NCBI GenBank assembly: GCA_002359315.1
Contig: DEMS01000032.1
Coordinates: forward strand, 1-64,000
Source of the DNA: Bacteroidetes bacterium UBA2664
Lineage (GTDB): Bacteria > Bacteroidota > Rhodothermia > Balneolales > Balneolaceae
Direction: 5' to 3'
DNA length: 64,000 nt
Shown: in pieces, positions 19,313-26,832 of the stretch
How positions within the stretch are numbered: the first letter of the stretch is position 1
Layout of the letters: every line of letters starts with the position of its first letter
Translations under genes and position numbers: made by a program
The notes under the pieces: model-generated
What the model saw: only the letters and a program-made list of their open reading frames with translations
Databases searched by the model: none
Told to the model about the DNA's origin: nothing

Positions 19313-20257
19313 ATGAAATTCCTGAAATTTTTAAAGTGGGTGTTTATTGTAATTCTTGGGTTAGTTGTCATTGTTATTACGGTTACCCTACTTACCCCCA
19401 TTCCCAAGAATCCAACTCTTGACCTTGATACCATGAGGCAGGAGGTAAATCAGCCTTTTCATTTATTGGAAACCACAGATGAGGAGACACTTTTTATAAG
19501 AAGATGGGATCCGGTGGACAGCTTGGCAAAAGAAGAAATTGCTGTCCTTATCCTCCATGGGATAACAGCTCATAGTAAGGCCTATGATTTTATGGCAGAG
19601 CCTTTATCAGAAGCCGGTTATACTACATTCGGATTGGATTATAGAGGGCATGGACTCTCAGGGGGGAGTCGTGGTGATAGCCCAAGTAAAGAACGTTCCA
19701 AGTCGGATTATTTGGAGACTTTAAGATTTGTTAAGGACCAGGGGTTCTCCAATGTTGTCGTTCTTGGACACAGCTTTGGAGTAGCTTCAGCAATATTTTT
19801 GGCAAAAGAGGCTCCGGATGAAACGGATGGACTTGTGTTACTTTCTGCGGCATATCAAGGAAAACTACCGCCGAGGGAGTTTGGTTGGTTCGAGATTTTG
19901 ACCGCATACACAAACTCCATTATTCGTCCAAGTACTGCTGTCATTGAGTACAAAAGGGACGGAATGGAGAAAAGTAATGACCCCCTTTTCACTTATGCAT
20001 ATACCTTGCGTTTTGTAAGTATGTTGGATACTCAAAGTGAGTTGGAGTTTCAGGATGAACCACCCATGCCGATTTTGGTAGGGATAGGGGACCAAGATGA
20101 GCTTTTTTCAGTAGAGGCCGTGCGTGAATTATATGATGGGATTCCAGGGGAAAATAAAGAGTTTTGGGTGATTGAGGATGCCTTGCACGCCACATTCCCA
20201 TCTTCAAGTTGGGATGACTTAGTTGATTGGTTGGACAGACAAAATTTTGCATTGTAA
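19313..20257 (+). CDS. Membrane-anchored alpha/beta hydrolase (monoacylglycerol lipase-like)
   Basis: 314 residues. An N-terminal hydrophobic helix (about 8-28) anchors the protein or exports it. The hydrolase core shows oxyanion sequence LILHGITAHS, the GLDYRGHGLSGGSRGD motif typical of lysophospholipase/monoglyceride lipases, nucleophile Ser154 in GHSFG, and a probable catalytic His292 in ALHATFP. Substrate would be a small lipid ester. First gene of the segment between array units 4 and 5. Confidence 0.88.
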   Translation: MKFLKFLKWVFIVILGLVVIVITVTLLTPIPKNPTLDLDTMRQEVNQPFHLLETTDEETLFIRRWDPVDSLAKEEIAVLILHGITAHSKAYDFMAEPLSEAGYTTFGLDYRGHGLSGGSRGDSPSKERSKSDYLETLRFVKDQGFSNVVVLGHSFGVASAIFLAKEAPDETDGLVLLSAAYQGKLPPREFGWFEILTAYTNSIIRPSTAVIEYKRDGMEKSNDPLFTYAYTLRFVSMLDTQSELEFQDEPPMPILVGIGDQDELFSVEAVRELYDGIPGENKEFWVIEDALHATFPSSSWDDLVDWLDRQNFAL

Positions 20258-20271
20258 TTTTTCTCCAGTCA

Positions 20272-20305
20272 TAAAAAAAAGCCACTGCTTTTTAGGCAGA
20301 GGCTT
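20272..20305. terminator. Bidirectional Rho-independent terminator
   Basis: AAGCC-a-CTGC pairs with GCAG-a-GGCTT around a T-rich loop, with an A-run on the left that serves the minus-strand gene. It separates the convergent hydrolase and beta-helix genes. Confidence 0.75.
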
Positions 20306-20368
20306 ATGTTCTTAGCCTGATGAATCAAAGATTCAGGCATAAATATTTATCCGATCCGTGGTTTTCAA

Positions 20369-21370
20369 TTAATTAAAAACAGATGGATTGCCACGGTCCT
20401 TTGTGTCAACTCCACCGTCAACAATAGGCGATGCAAAACCGCTTATACGATTACCTGTCAGTTTATTTCCTTCAGACCCAGGGTAGATGTAAATTCCTGC
20501 TCCTCCATCAGTGGCAGTTAAACGATTACCGGTTATATCGTTATTTGCACCCAAAAGTAAGACTCCCCATGCAACAAAATCAAAAGAAGATTCGCTTACT
20601 ACATCTGAACTGGTTTTGTTAGACTTGAATGAATTGTCATCACCAATGACAAAAGCACTAAATTCATTATCAGTAAAGGTGTTATTTGTTACAGAACTAT
20701 TATCTGCTCCATTTAACATCACACCTGTAGAAGCCCAGTTGCTCTCTCCGTCCCACCAATGATCTGCAACATCATTGTTTGTGAAGTTAACTACAGCTCC
20801 CTGATCAACCTGAACACCATTTTCAGCCCAACCGGATGTCTTGGCACCTGTTCCAATAATCTTGTTTCCACGGACTTTAACGTTAGTATCTCCCCCGCGA
20901 ACAAGCAATCCTACCCGGTGTGCACCGGATAACTCACTCTTGCTTAGGGTTCCGGATGCTCCATTAATGTAAGCTACTGAAATAAATTGATGTGGATAAT
21001 CACCTACCACAGAAACTGATGTATTAGTAATTTTAACATCAGCTCCATCTATATAAATACCATATTGTACTGACTTGGCACCATCAACAGTTCCGTTAAG
21101 TGTCGCTCCTCTGATATTTCCATCCTCATTAAAGTAGATACCTATATCACAGTTTACGTCGAATGACCCGTTTGGAGACTCGTTTATATAGTTTGCGGTC
21201 AGACCAACCCCGGTATCATGGCATTGACTTAGACTTAAGTTAGACGTTATCCCTTCACTGCTTTGTAAGGATTTATTCTCATCTGAGACGCTGTCAGTTA
21301 GGGAGTCACAGCCAACTACAAAAACCCCTGTTATTACGATTACCCCAATTATTCTTTTGAATGTTCTCAT
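20369..21370 (-). CDS. Lipoprotein with right-handed parallel beta-helix (PbH1) repeats
   Basis: 333 residues. Lipoprotein signal: MRTFKRIIGVIVITGVFVVG followed by Cys21. The body has about ten turns of a right-handed beta-helix with recurring N-N/D-x-(V/I/F) patterns (GNKIIGTGAKT, NNTFTDNEFSAF, GNRLTATDGGAG, GNRISGFAS). Such folds bind or cleave polysaccharides; no pectate-lyase catalytic set is evident, so binding or a structural role is as likely. Surface-exposed. No operon partner. Confidence 0.8.
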   Translation of the reverse strand: MRTFKRIIGVIVITGVFVVGCDSLTDSVSDENKSLQSSEGITSNLSLSQCHDTGVGLTANYINESPNGSFDVNCDIGIYFNEDGNIRGATLNGTVDGAKSVQYGIYIDGADVKITNTSVSVVGDYPHQFISVAYINGASGTLSKSELSGAHRVGLLVRGGDTNVKVRGNKIIGTGAKTSGWAENGVQVDQGAVVNFTNNDVADHWWDGESNWASTGVMLNGADNSSVTNNTFTDNEFSAFVIGDDNSFKSNKTSSDVVSESSFDFVAWGVLLLGANNDITGNRLTATDGGAGIYIYPGSEGNKLTGNRISGFASPIVDGGVDTKDRGNPSVFN

Positions 21371-21544
21371 AATGTATATTTTTAGCTAAGATTTAATACG
21401 TATTTCTTTTGATCACCATCTAATCTGTCTCTTAATTATTAGTTTTAAAATAGAAGAGATATGATAAAAATAAAGTACAAATTTAGGCTCAGTAGTCTAA
21501 TTATAGATTTTAATCACGGTTGAAGAGGTTTTAGTACATATTTA

Positions 21545-22327
21545 TCATTGAAAAGAATATTGTTTAATCAAATCGATAAAGCCTGAAATCTTTTTGGTAT
21601 CAGAATTTTCAAAAAGAAAAGGTCTTACATCATTTGCCATTTCTTCCATATTCATTTGGTCACATTTTTCAAGGATCTCTTTTTTTAAAGCATCTGCATT
21701 GGATATTGATATTTTCGCATCCAGGTAACTATAGTTGGGTTTAATATCATGGCTCATCAAAAATACCAAGTCAAAAAAATCTCTACCTTTATTTCGTTTT
21801 CGATTGATAATGGCATAAATCTTTTGAGCCATTAAAAGCGGTAACGGAGTTGTCAGAATGGTAGTAAACACATCAAACTTATTCAGAATGTGTCTGTCCG
21901 GATCGTAATCAAAATGCTGGGGTTCGGTATCCAGTTGGATGAGTATTTTCTCTTCGGTGTGGCCGGATAATCCTTCTTCAAACAGTATGCCCGGAAATTT
22001 AAAGTGGCAATGCCAGGCTCCCTTCATAACTGTCTTTAACTCAACTTCGTAGCCTTCTCTTACCAATTGTTTTTCAATATCATTTGCTATGCTCTGGAAA
22101 TCATTTTCATTCAGATCAATGTTATCGAAGTCCAGGTCCTCTGAAAACCGATTGTTTCCATGGACAATTCGAAGGCAGGTGCCTCCCAGAAAACATAAAT
22201 GAGTTGCATATCTGCTTTCAAAAATGATCTCCAAAATTTTGTACTGCAGATATTCCCTGAGCAAGAATCTAGGGAATCGATGCAGGTTTTCCGGGTAAAA
22301 CGGTTGTATCTCACGAAGTGTTAGCAT
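21545..22327 (-). CDS. abiEii: AbiEii-type nucleotidyltransferase toxin
   Basis: 260 residues. Toxin of the AbiE phage-defence toxin-antitoxin system. The polymerase-beta-like core is visible: LGGTCLRIVHG at about 48-57, then RFSEDLDF with acidic residues Asp64 and Asp66 for metal binding. DFFDLVFLMSHD near residue 185 matches the conserved C-terminal motif. AbiEii proteins transfer nucleotides to tRNA or related targets and stop growth. Start overlaps the end of the AbiEi gene by 17 bp, which implies translational coupling. Confidence 0.9.
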   Translation of the reverse strand: MLTLREIQPFYPENLHRFPRFLLREYLQYKILEIIFESRYATHLCFLGGTCLRIVHGNNRFSEDLDFDNIDLNENDFQSIANDIEKQLVREGYEVELKTVMKGAWHCHFKFPGILFEEGLSGHTEEKILIQLDTEPQHFDYDPDRHILNKFDVFTTILTTPLPLLMAQKIYAIINRKRNKGRDFFDLVFLMSHDIKPNYSYLDAKISISNADALKKEILEKCDQMNMEEMANDVRPFLFENSDTKKISGFIDLIKQYSFQ

Positions 22328-22934
22328 TCAAATACTCTTTAAATAATTTAATTCTTGTTCGTAATGCTTTTGAGTCGATATGCGATGCGTATTTATCGAT
22401 TTTAACCATAGATAAACTGTTGTTCATCTCTGTTGATTTCCAGCGCAACGATTCAAGATCATCCGGTTCACTAATTTTGTGATGTAGATAGAGGTAATCG
22501 ATCACTGTTTTTTCCGGATCAGCGATTGCAAAATGGTAGTTGTTCCACTCCTCCAAGTGGTAGCCAAAAAAGAGTGCTGGTTTAATGTGCCGATAATTGA
22601 AGCCTCCCAAGGGAGTATCAAACGACTGTGTTTTTCGGGATGAACAAGAAGTAACCTGGAAAACGCCTTCGGGGATATAACCATACCAGGATAAAGCAGA
22701 CTCTAATGAGATATAGGAGGGACTATATAGTTCATTTGCAGCAAAAAAAAGATAGCGTTCATTTACAGCATTACCCGAAAAGTAATAAAACCGATTTCTT
22801 AGTTTTTGAATATATCCTTTATCCTGCCATTCGACGAGTCGGCGGGAATCGAAGCCGGGAAAATGTTTTTCTATTTCCCTGATTGAAAAAACCGGGAAGG
22901 CATTCATTGCGTCATGGAATTGCCGATAATTCAT
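22311..22934 (-). CDS. abiEi: AbiEi-type antitoxin / transcriptional regulator
   Basis: 207 residues, upstream of and overlapping the AbiEii toxin gene. N-terminal winged helix (FSIREIEKHFPGFDSRRLVEW, then KLRNRFYYF) and the AbiEi body with SPSYISLESALSWYGYIPEGVFQVT and FAIADPEKTVIDYLYLH, both family hallmarks. AbiEi antitoxins counter the toxin without a stable complex and repress their own operon by binding inverted repeats; a candidate palindrome lies at 22950-22965. Confidence 0.9.
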   Translation of the reverse strand: MNYRQFHDAMNAFPVFSIREIEKHFPGFDSRRLVEWQDKGYIQKLRNRFYYFSGNAVNERYLFFAANELYSPSYISLESALSWYGYIPEGVFQVTSCSSRKTQSFDTPLGGFNYRHIKPALFFGYHLEEWNNYHFAIADPEKTVIDYLYLHHKISEPDDLESLRWKSTEMNNSLSMVKIDKYASHIDSKALRTRIKLFKEYLNANTS

Positions 22935-22949
22935 ATATGTTTCTTTTTT

Positions 22950-22965
22950 TTGTTAAAAATAACAA
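22950..22965. promoter_or_regulatory. Candidate AbiEi operator, TTGTTA-N4-TAACAA
   Basis: Perfect 6-bp inverted repeat 16 bp upstream of the abiEi start codon. AbiEi proteins autoregulate through inverted repeats in this position. From 22966 to 23264 I see only AT-rich sequence with no gene or clear site. Confidence 0.5.
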
Positions 22966-23264
22966 AATTTAGAAATAAAATGAATTATTTAACCAAGTAT
23001 TAATAAAGGCTTCCGATACTCCTCTCGACAACTTCAATAGTAGCATTGAATATATTATCCGAATAAAGAGATACAACCTAATTTGTACGCCTTCGGAATA
23101 AGACTAAAGAGGGGGGCTGTATTGGAGGATATTTGGTGACTTTTATGAATGATTTACCTATACTTTTAAGATAAATTGTGTTGTTATTTCATTTACTCAA
23201 TCAAATCATTTTTTTTAAAAAATATCTGTAAGCTTTGGTATAAGAGAATAAAAAATAATCAACT

Positions 23265-23843
23265 ATGACACATCTTACCCTGGTTCTTATGTTTTTGTTC
23301 ACCCCCCAGTTAGGGGAATTGTCGGAGAGTACTATTGGTCTTGGCAAACCACAAATATCTATGGCTGAATCTTCTCAACTACAAAACAAAGCTGCCAAAG
23401 ATTATACAGAATATTATTTCTTGCAGGGGATTCAGATTAGTCAACGATTATGCAACATAAGTTCGGCTTGTGAACCCGGAGAGGTTATAGAAAGTGACAC
23501 CCTAAACACGGCGTTTATTGTACGGTTGACCTTCAGCAGCGAAAAACCTGATTCAGTTTTATTTGATGGACTTGAGGGAGCCAATACGAAACCAAGAGAA
23601 ATGATTTCAAGTGGGTTTAACGGGCTTGCCGCTGCGTACCGGGAATGTAGCCCATCATCTGATTGTGGCCACGCCCGTAAAACCGGAAATAAACTGGAGT
23701 TTAACCTATCCTCACCAAGTGGAAGATATTTTGGAAAGGGAACTCTCGATAACGGCAGGCTGACATTGCAGACCCAGTACATTTACAGAGGTTCTGGTGC
23801 AGAATATATTTTAGAAGGCCAAAAAATCGTGGAGTATGAATGA
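23265..23843 (+). CDS. Small exported protein of unknown function
   Basis: 192 residues, not recognised. A short hydrophobic N terminus (HLTLVLMFLFTPQLG) may be a signal sequence. Four cysteines occur in pairs (CNISSAC and CSPSSDC), suggesting disulfides, with predicted beta strands throughout. The stretch DGLEGANTKPRE recurs as YGLEGADVGKRE in the next gene, so the two are distant paralogues. The next start codon overlaps this stop (ATGA), so they are coupled. Confidence 0.6.
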   Translation: MTHLTLVLMFLFTPQLGELSESTIGLGKPQISMAESSQLQNKAAKDYTEYYFLQGIQISQRLCNISSACEPGEVIESDTLNTAFIVRLTFSSEKPDSVLFDGLEGANTKPREMISSGFNGLAAAYRECSPSSDCGHARKTGNKLEFNLSSPSGRYFGKGTLDNGRLTLQTQYIYRGSGAEYILEGQKIVEYE

Positions 23844-24364
23844 AAGTGTTACACCAAAAGAGATGGGCCGGGGTTGTTCTATTATTGACATGTTTAGGCA
23901 TGTTAGGTCTTTCCGGTTGTAAGGATCATTTTTCAGACGTCGACATAGAAGATGACGAGATAATCGGTTTGTTTGCCTTGAGAGGCCAAGAAATTGTAAC
24001 AAACTATTCTGATTGGCCGATTCCTGAAAATGATGTACCCTCGGTGGACACCACGCGTATTAATTTTTTAATGCTGATTCGCTCTGTTGATGGAGAAAAA
24101 AACAGGGTGAGAATGTACGGCCTGGAGGGAGCTGATGTTGGCAAACGTGAACATTACCTTTACCCGGGTTGTAAAACCCCCGATGACTGCAAGATTATCG
24201 GCATGCTGGAAGGGGAAGATTTAGAGATCGATATCAACAACAATGGCCGTTCTTATCTCGCTAATATTATGATTCGCAATAATTATGTAGAAATTACGGC
24301 TACCTATAATCATCAACAAACAACGATTCATTATGAAGTTGATGGTGGCGTAATGATAGAATAG
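23840..24364 (+). CDS. Small lipoprotein, distant paralogue of the upstream gene
   Basis: 174 residues, not recognised as a known family. Lipobox LSGC after a 25-residue hydrophobic leader predicts an outer-membrane lipoprotein. It shares the pattern LLxRSVDGEKNRVRMYGLEGAD and a Cys pair (CKTPDDC) with the upstream protein. The two probably form a cell-surface pair; nothing links them to defence except proximity to AbiE. Confidence 0.65.
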   Translation: MKVLHQKRWAGVVLLLTCLGMLGLSGCKDHFSDVDIEDDEIIGLFALRGQEIVTNYSDWPIPENDVPSVDTTRINFLMLIRSVDGEKNRVRMYGLEGADVGKREHYLYPGCKTPDDCKIIGMLEGEDLEIDINNNGRSYLANIMIRNNYVEITATYNHQQTTIHYEVDGGVMIE

Positions 24365-24462
24365 AACCCTGTTATTGGTTTACTTCATATGGACGCATAT
24401 CTGAAATCAAAAACTCCAATCGAGATGTTTGCATCTGCTTGTTTGTGATCGAGTTTGAAGGA

Positions 24463-24583
24463 GTGGGCGCGACAGGCTTGAACCCCGAAGCACTGCTTCG
24501 GAAAAACAACGTCTGGAGTTAATAGAAAGGTAGAGAATAATCGATAGGTCAGTTCTTTTTAGAATATAGGACTTAAAATAAGG
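24463..24583. repeat. Fifth unit of the tRNA-end array, next to the intact tRNA
   Basis: GTGGGCGCGACAGGCTTGAA at 24463, palindrome CCGAAGCACTGCTTCGG at 24485-24501, then the same spacer words (CGATAGGTCAGTTCT, AGAATATAGGACTT) found between array units 2-4. The tRNA 3' end follows 121 bp downstream, in register with the array period. The 19.14-24.46 kb segment therefore splits one array. Confidence 0.85.
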
Positions 24584-24657
24584 TGGGCCCGGCAGGACTT
24601 GAACCTGCGACCAATCGATTATGAGTCGACTGCTCTAACCAACTGAGCTACTGGTCC
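24584..24657 (-). tRNA. tRNA with CAT anticodon (Met or Ile2), imperfect acceptor stem
   Basis: Read on the minus strand: acceptor GGACCAG, D-arm GCTC/GAGC, anticodon stem GTCGA/TCGAT with loop CTCATAA (anticodon CAT), T-arm GCAGG/CCTGC with loop TTCAAGT, then CGGGCCC-A. Pairs 3-70 (A-C) and 6-67 (A-G) do not match, and the 3' end is CCT, not an encoded CCA. The body is sound, so the fault lies in the 3' acceptor strand, which is also the sequence shared with the 119-bp array. Elongator Met is most likely. Confidence 0.8.
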
Positions 24658-24709
24658 AGTTACATTGTAAACTGCGATTTCCAACCTTATAAGCCAAAAC
24701 TGAATCAAA

Positions 24710-24806
24710 ATTGTACATAGTATTGTACATAGCTCTACTTTCTTTACCGATTGTACATAGTACATTGGCATTAGAATGAGGTTTTATGTTTTTAACTGTG
24801 TACAAT
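24710..24806. repeat. Short direct repeats ATTGTACATAG with one inverted copy
   Basis: ATTGTACATAG occurs exactly at 24710-24720, 24722-24732 and 24750-24760, and the inverted core TGTACAAT at 24799-24806. The cluster lies between the tRNA and the repressor gene, at the left edge of the prophage-like element. Candidate binding sites for a recombination or regulatory protein. Confidence 0.7.
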
Positions 24807-24824
24807 TCTGTTCCTTTTCGTTCG

Positions 24825-24839
24825 CTTACATTGTGTAAG
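24825..24839. promoter_or_regulatory. Palindromic operator, copy 1 (CTTACA-TTG-TGTAAG)
   Basis: Perfect 6-3-6 palindrome just beyond the 3' end of the repressor gene. The identical 15-mer at 25334-25348 lies in the divergent promoter region, so both are probable repressor/Cro operators flanking the repressor gene. Confidence 0.75.
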
Positions 24840-24867
24840 TAAATATAGAAATAAAAAGCACCTTGGT

Positions 24868-25287
24868 TCAATCTAATTTTGAGTGTTTTTTGAGAAGCCG
24901 TAAAAGTGCCTCCGCAACTTTTATTTCAAGTTCCCTCGCTTCTGAAATTTCTTTCCGACTTTCACTAAAATCAAAATTCAGGAGAAGCGTTAAGGCGTTT
25001 TCCATTTTTTCTTTTTCAGAAATGGTCAAATCTGAACTTGGCGATATGCTTCCATACATTTCTCCCTTTCCGGTAAGAAGCCAAGTCCCATCACATCCAG
25101 ACCCAAGTACAATTTGCGCCAGTACTTCTGATCCCGGTTTTTTAATTCTTCCATATTTCAAATCAGTAATTAACGAATAATTGTTAATTCCACATTTCAT
25201 AAGAAATTCTTTAGCCGAACCATATCTATTACTAATTAAAATAATTCTTTCGGCAATACTGTTTTTTTCGATTGTGCTTGATTGCAT
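24868..25287 (-). CDS. Phage-type repressor (CI-like helix-turn-helix)
   Basis: 139 residues. The N-terminal half resembles phage repressor HTH domains of Bacteroidota: ILISNRYGSAKEFLMKCGINNYSLITDLKYGRIKKPGSEVLAQIV followed by the characteristic GTWLLTGKGEMY. The C-terminal ~65 residues are helical and charged; there is no S24 peptidase domain, so RecA-driven self-cleavage is not expected. Divergent from the Cro-like gene at 25364, with operators on both sides, which fits a lysogeny switch. Confidence 0.8.
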   Translation of the reverse strand: MQSSTIEKNSIAERIILISNRYGSAKEFLMKCGINNYSLITDLKYGRIKKPGSEVLAQIVLGSGCDGTWLLTGKGEMYGSISPSSDLTISEKEKMENALTLLLNFDFSESRKEISEARELEIKVAEALLRLLKKHSKLD

Positions 25288-25333
25288 TTAATCTGTAATT
25301 TCGTCTATTCGTTAATTAACTATAATTCATCTA

Positions 25334-25348
25334 CTTACATTGTGTAAG
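25334..25348. promoter_or_regulatory. Palindromic operator, copy 2 (CTTACA-TTG-TGTAAG)
   Basis: Identical to 24825-24839. It lies 15 bp upstream of the rightward early gene and 46 bp from the repressor start, the expected place for a shared operator. A second small palindrome, GTTAATTAAC, lies at 25311-25320. Confidence 0.8.
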
Positions 25349-25363
25349 TAACTAAATATAATT

Positions 25364-25642
25364 ATGTCTAACCAAATACCTAATACACATTCACAATTAA
25401 AATTTGCGTTGGGTATCAGTCAAAGAAGTTTAAAAGGTTTTGCTAACACTCTTACCAAGCCAGATGGTTCCATTGGAATTTCACATGCCGCTTTAATTCG
25501 GGTAGCGCAAGACACTGATAAAACCCCTTGGATACGTGAAGTAATTAATAGAACCATTAATCAAAGCAAAAGGAAGCACCCAAGCATTTGGGAAGAATTT
25601 TTGAAAGGAAATGACTCAGACAAAACAAAAACAAATAATTAA
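25364..25642 (+). CDS. Small early regulator, Cro-like position
   Basis: 92 residues, first rightward gene after the divergent operator. The N-terminal part, HSQLKFALGISQRSLKGFANTLTKPDGSIGISHAALIRVAQD, resembles a helix-turn-helix found in small Bacteroidota phage proteins. Most likely a Cro-type antagonist or activator, inferred from position. Overlaps the next gene by 32 bp, so expression is coupled. Confidence 0.6.
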   Translation: MSNQIPNTHSQLKFALGISQRSLKGFANTLTKPDGSIGISHAALIRVAQDTDKTPWIREVINRTINQSKRKHPSIWEEFLKGNDSDKTKTNN

Positions 25643-25871
25643 TGCAATTGATGGCTTGTCTAATCAATTGGAGCTTATACGCTCACTGGTAAACGATACC
25701 CTCCTCCAAAACAAAGAATGGTTGAATTCAAAAGAATTTGCGCTTTTAGCTAATGTCAAACCCAAATCAGTTTCAAATAATGTTGGAAAGGGTAAGTACA
25801 AAAAAACAATGAGAGATACCCACGGCAAGCATCTGATACATATTTCGGAGCTAAAGAGGCACCCATTATGA
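25611..25871 (+). CDS. Excisionase-like / MerR-type small DNA-binding protein
   Basis: 86 residues. A short helix is followed by WLNSKEFALLANVKPKSVSNNVGKGKYKK and LIHISELKRHPL, the pattern of winged-helix excisionase/AlpA-like proteins. It could be a directionality factor or early regulator. No integrase gene was seen nearby, so an excision role lacks its partner. Overlaps both neighbours. Confidence 0.55.
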   Translation: MTQTKQKQIINAIDGLSNQLELIRSLVNDTLLQNKEWLNSKEFALLANVKPKSVSNNVGKGKYKKTMRDTHGKHLIHISELKRHPL

Positions 25872-26056
25872 GTATGAAACCACTTACAAAAGATCTCAGA
25901 ACTACCATTTGGGGACTTGCTGCATTCATAGAAAGCGAAGTAAATCTTAAAGACTTTTCCTTATTGATAAGGGATGCAAAGAACTCAGATATCAAACAAG
26001 TCGCAGTTATTCTGATTGAGGCTAAACAAAAACTTAACCGAGTGATCTTGCAATAG
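25868..26056 (+). CDS. Hypothetical early protein
   Basis: 62 residues, not recognised. Start overlaps the upstream stop (ATGAG), which supports translation. Mainly helical (LAAFIESEVNLKDFSLLIRDAKN). Lies between the regulator genes and the primase in the same operon. Confidence 0.55.
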   Translation: MSMKPLTKDLRTTIWGLAAFIESEVNLKDFSLLIRDAKNSDIKQVAVILIEAKQKLNRVILQ

Positions 26057-26067
26057 ATCAAACCTGA

Positions 26068-26832
26068 TTGACATTCTACGAAGCGATACCTCATGTGAGA
26101 GAAGCATCCAGAAATGATATTATCGAAATCATTTCTGAACGCATTCCTTTAAAAAAATCTGGGAGTTACTATAAAGCATGTTGTCCATTTCACTCTGAAA
26201 AGACAGCTTCATTTTATGTACATGAAGTAAAAGGAACCTATAAATGCTACGGCTGTGAAGCATGGGGTGATGCGATTAGTTTTGTTGAGTTTTATGATGG
26301 GCTAACCTTCAATGAAGTCATTTATTTATTGGCCGACCGGTATCACCTAACCATTTCAAAAAAAAGTAGGAAGAAATCCCAACAGGCTATAAAAAAAGAA
26401 GACGATATACTTCCAGGGTACTCCTCGGTAAAGTCTGAAATCCTCAAAACGAAGAAAGTTTATGTAGCATTTAAACAAGGCGACGCGCCATTCACACCTA
26501 TTGTTTTCATAGATGGCAAGCTAAGCCTTGATGCAGCAAAACTTTTAAAAAAAAGAGCACAGAAAATCGTTTTTGTCGCTCAGGACACTTCTTGGGAGAT
26601 ACTTAAGCCTTCCTTTGAAGCCGCTTTAAAAGCGGAACTGGAGGTATTCGCTATTCCAGATTATTCCAACGAATTCCAGGAAATAGACTGGGTGGACTAT
26701 TGCTCCGCTCAGACTACCCAAAAAATTACAACCAAAGATGTGATACAGCTTATTGCAGGAATTCCTGACAACATCACCCGGTCTGTGTACATCACTTATG
26801 CAACAGATAATTTCAAAGAACCCATCACATAA
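26068..26832 (+). CDS. DnaG-type primase zinc-finger protein
   Basis: 254 residues; the start is TTG at 26068. An N-terminal CHC2 zinc ribbon is clear: Cys39-Pro-Phe-His42 and Cys60-Tyr-Gly-Cys63, with the GDAISFVEF and FNEVIYLLADRY motifs after it. The C-terminal half keeps an IVFVAQDTSWEI strand-helix where TOPRIM would be, but the catalytic Glu and DxD residues are not evident, so this half may be degenerate. Its stop overlaps the start of the primase-helicase by one base, so the two probably act together in element replication. Confidence 0.85.
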   Translation: MTFYEAIPHVREASRNDIIEIISERIPLKKSGSYYKACCPFHSEKTASFYVHEVKGTYKCYGCEAWGDAISFVEFYDGLTFNEVIYLLADRYHLTISKKSRKKSQQAIKKEDDILPGYSSVKSEILKTKKVYVAFKQGDAPFTPIVFIDGKLSLDAAKLLKKRAQKIVFVAQDTSWEILKPSFEAALKAELEVFAIPDYSNEFQEIDWVDYCSAQTTQKITTKDVIQLIAGIPDNITRSVYITYATDNFKEPIT

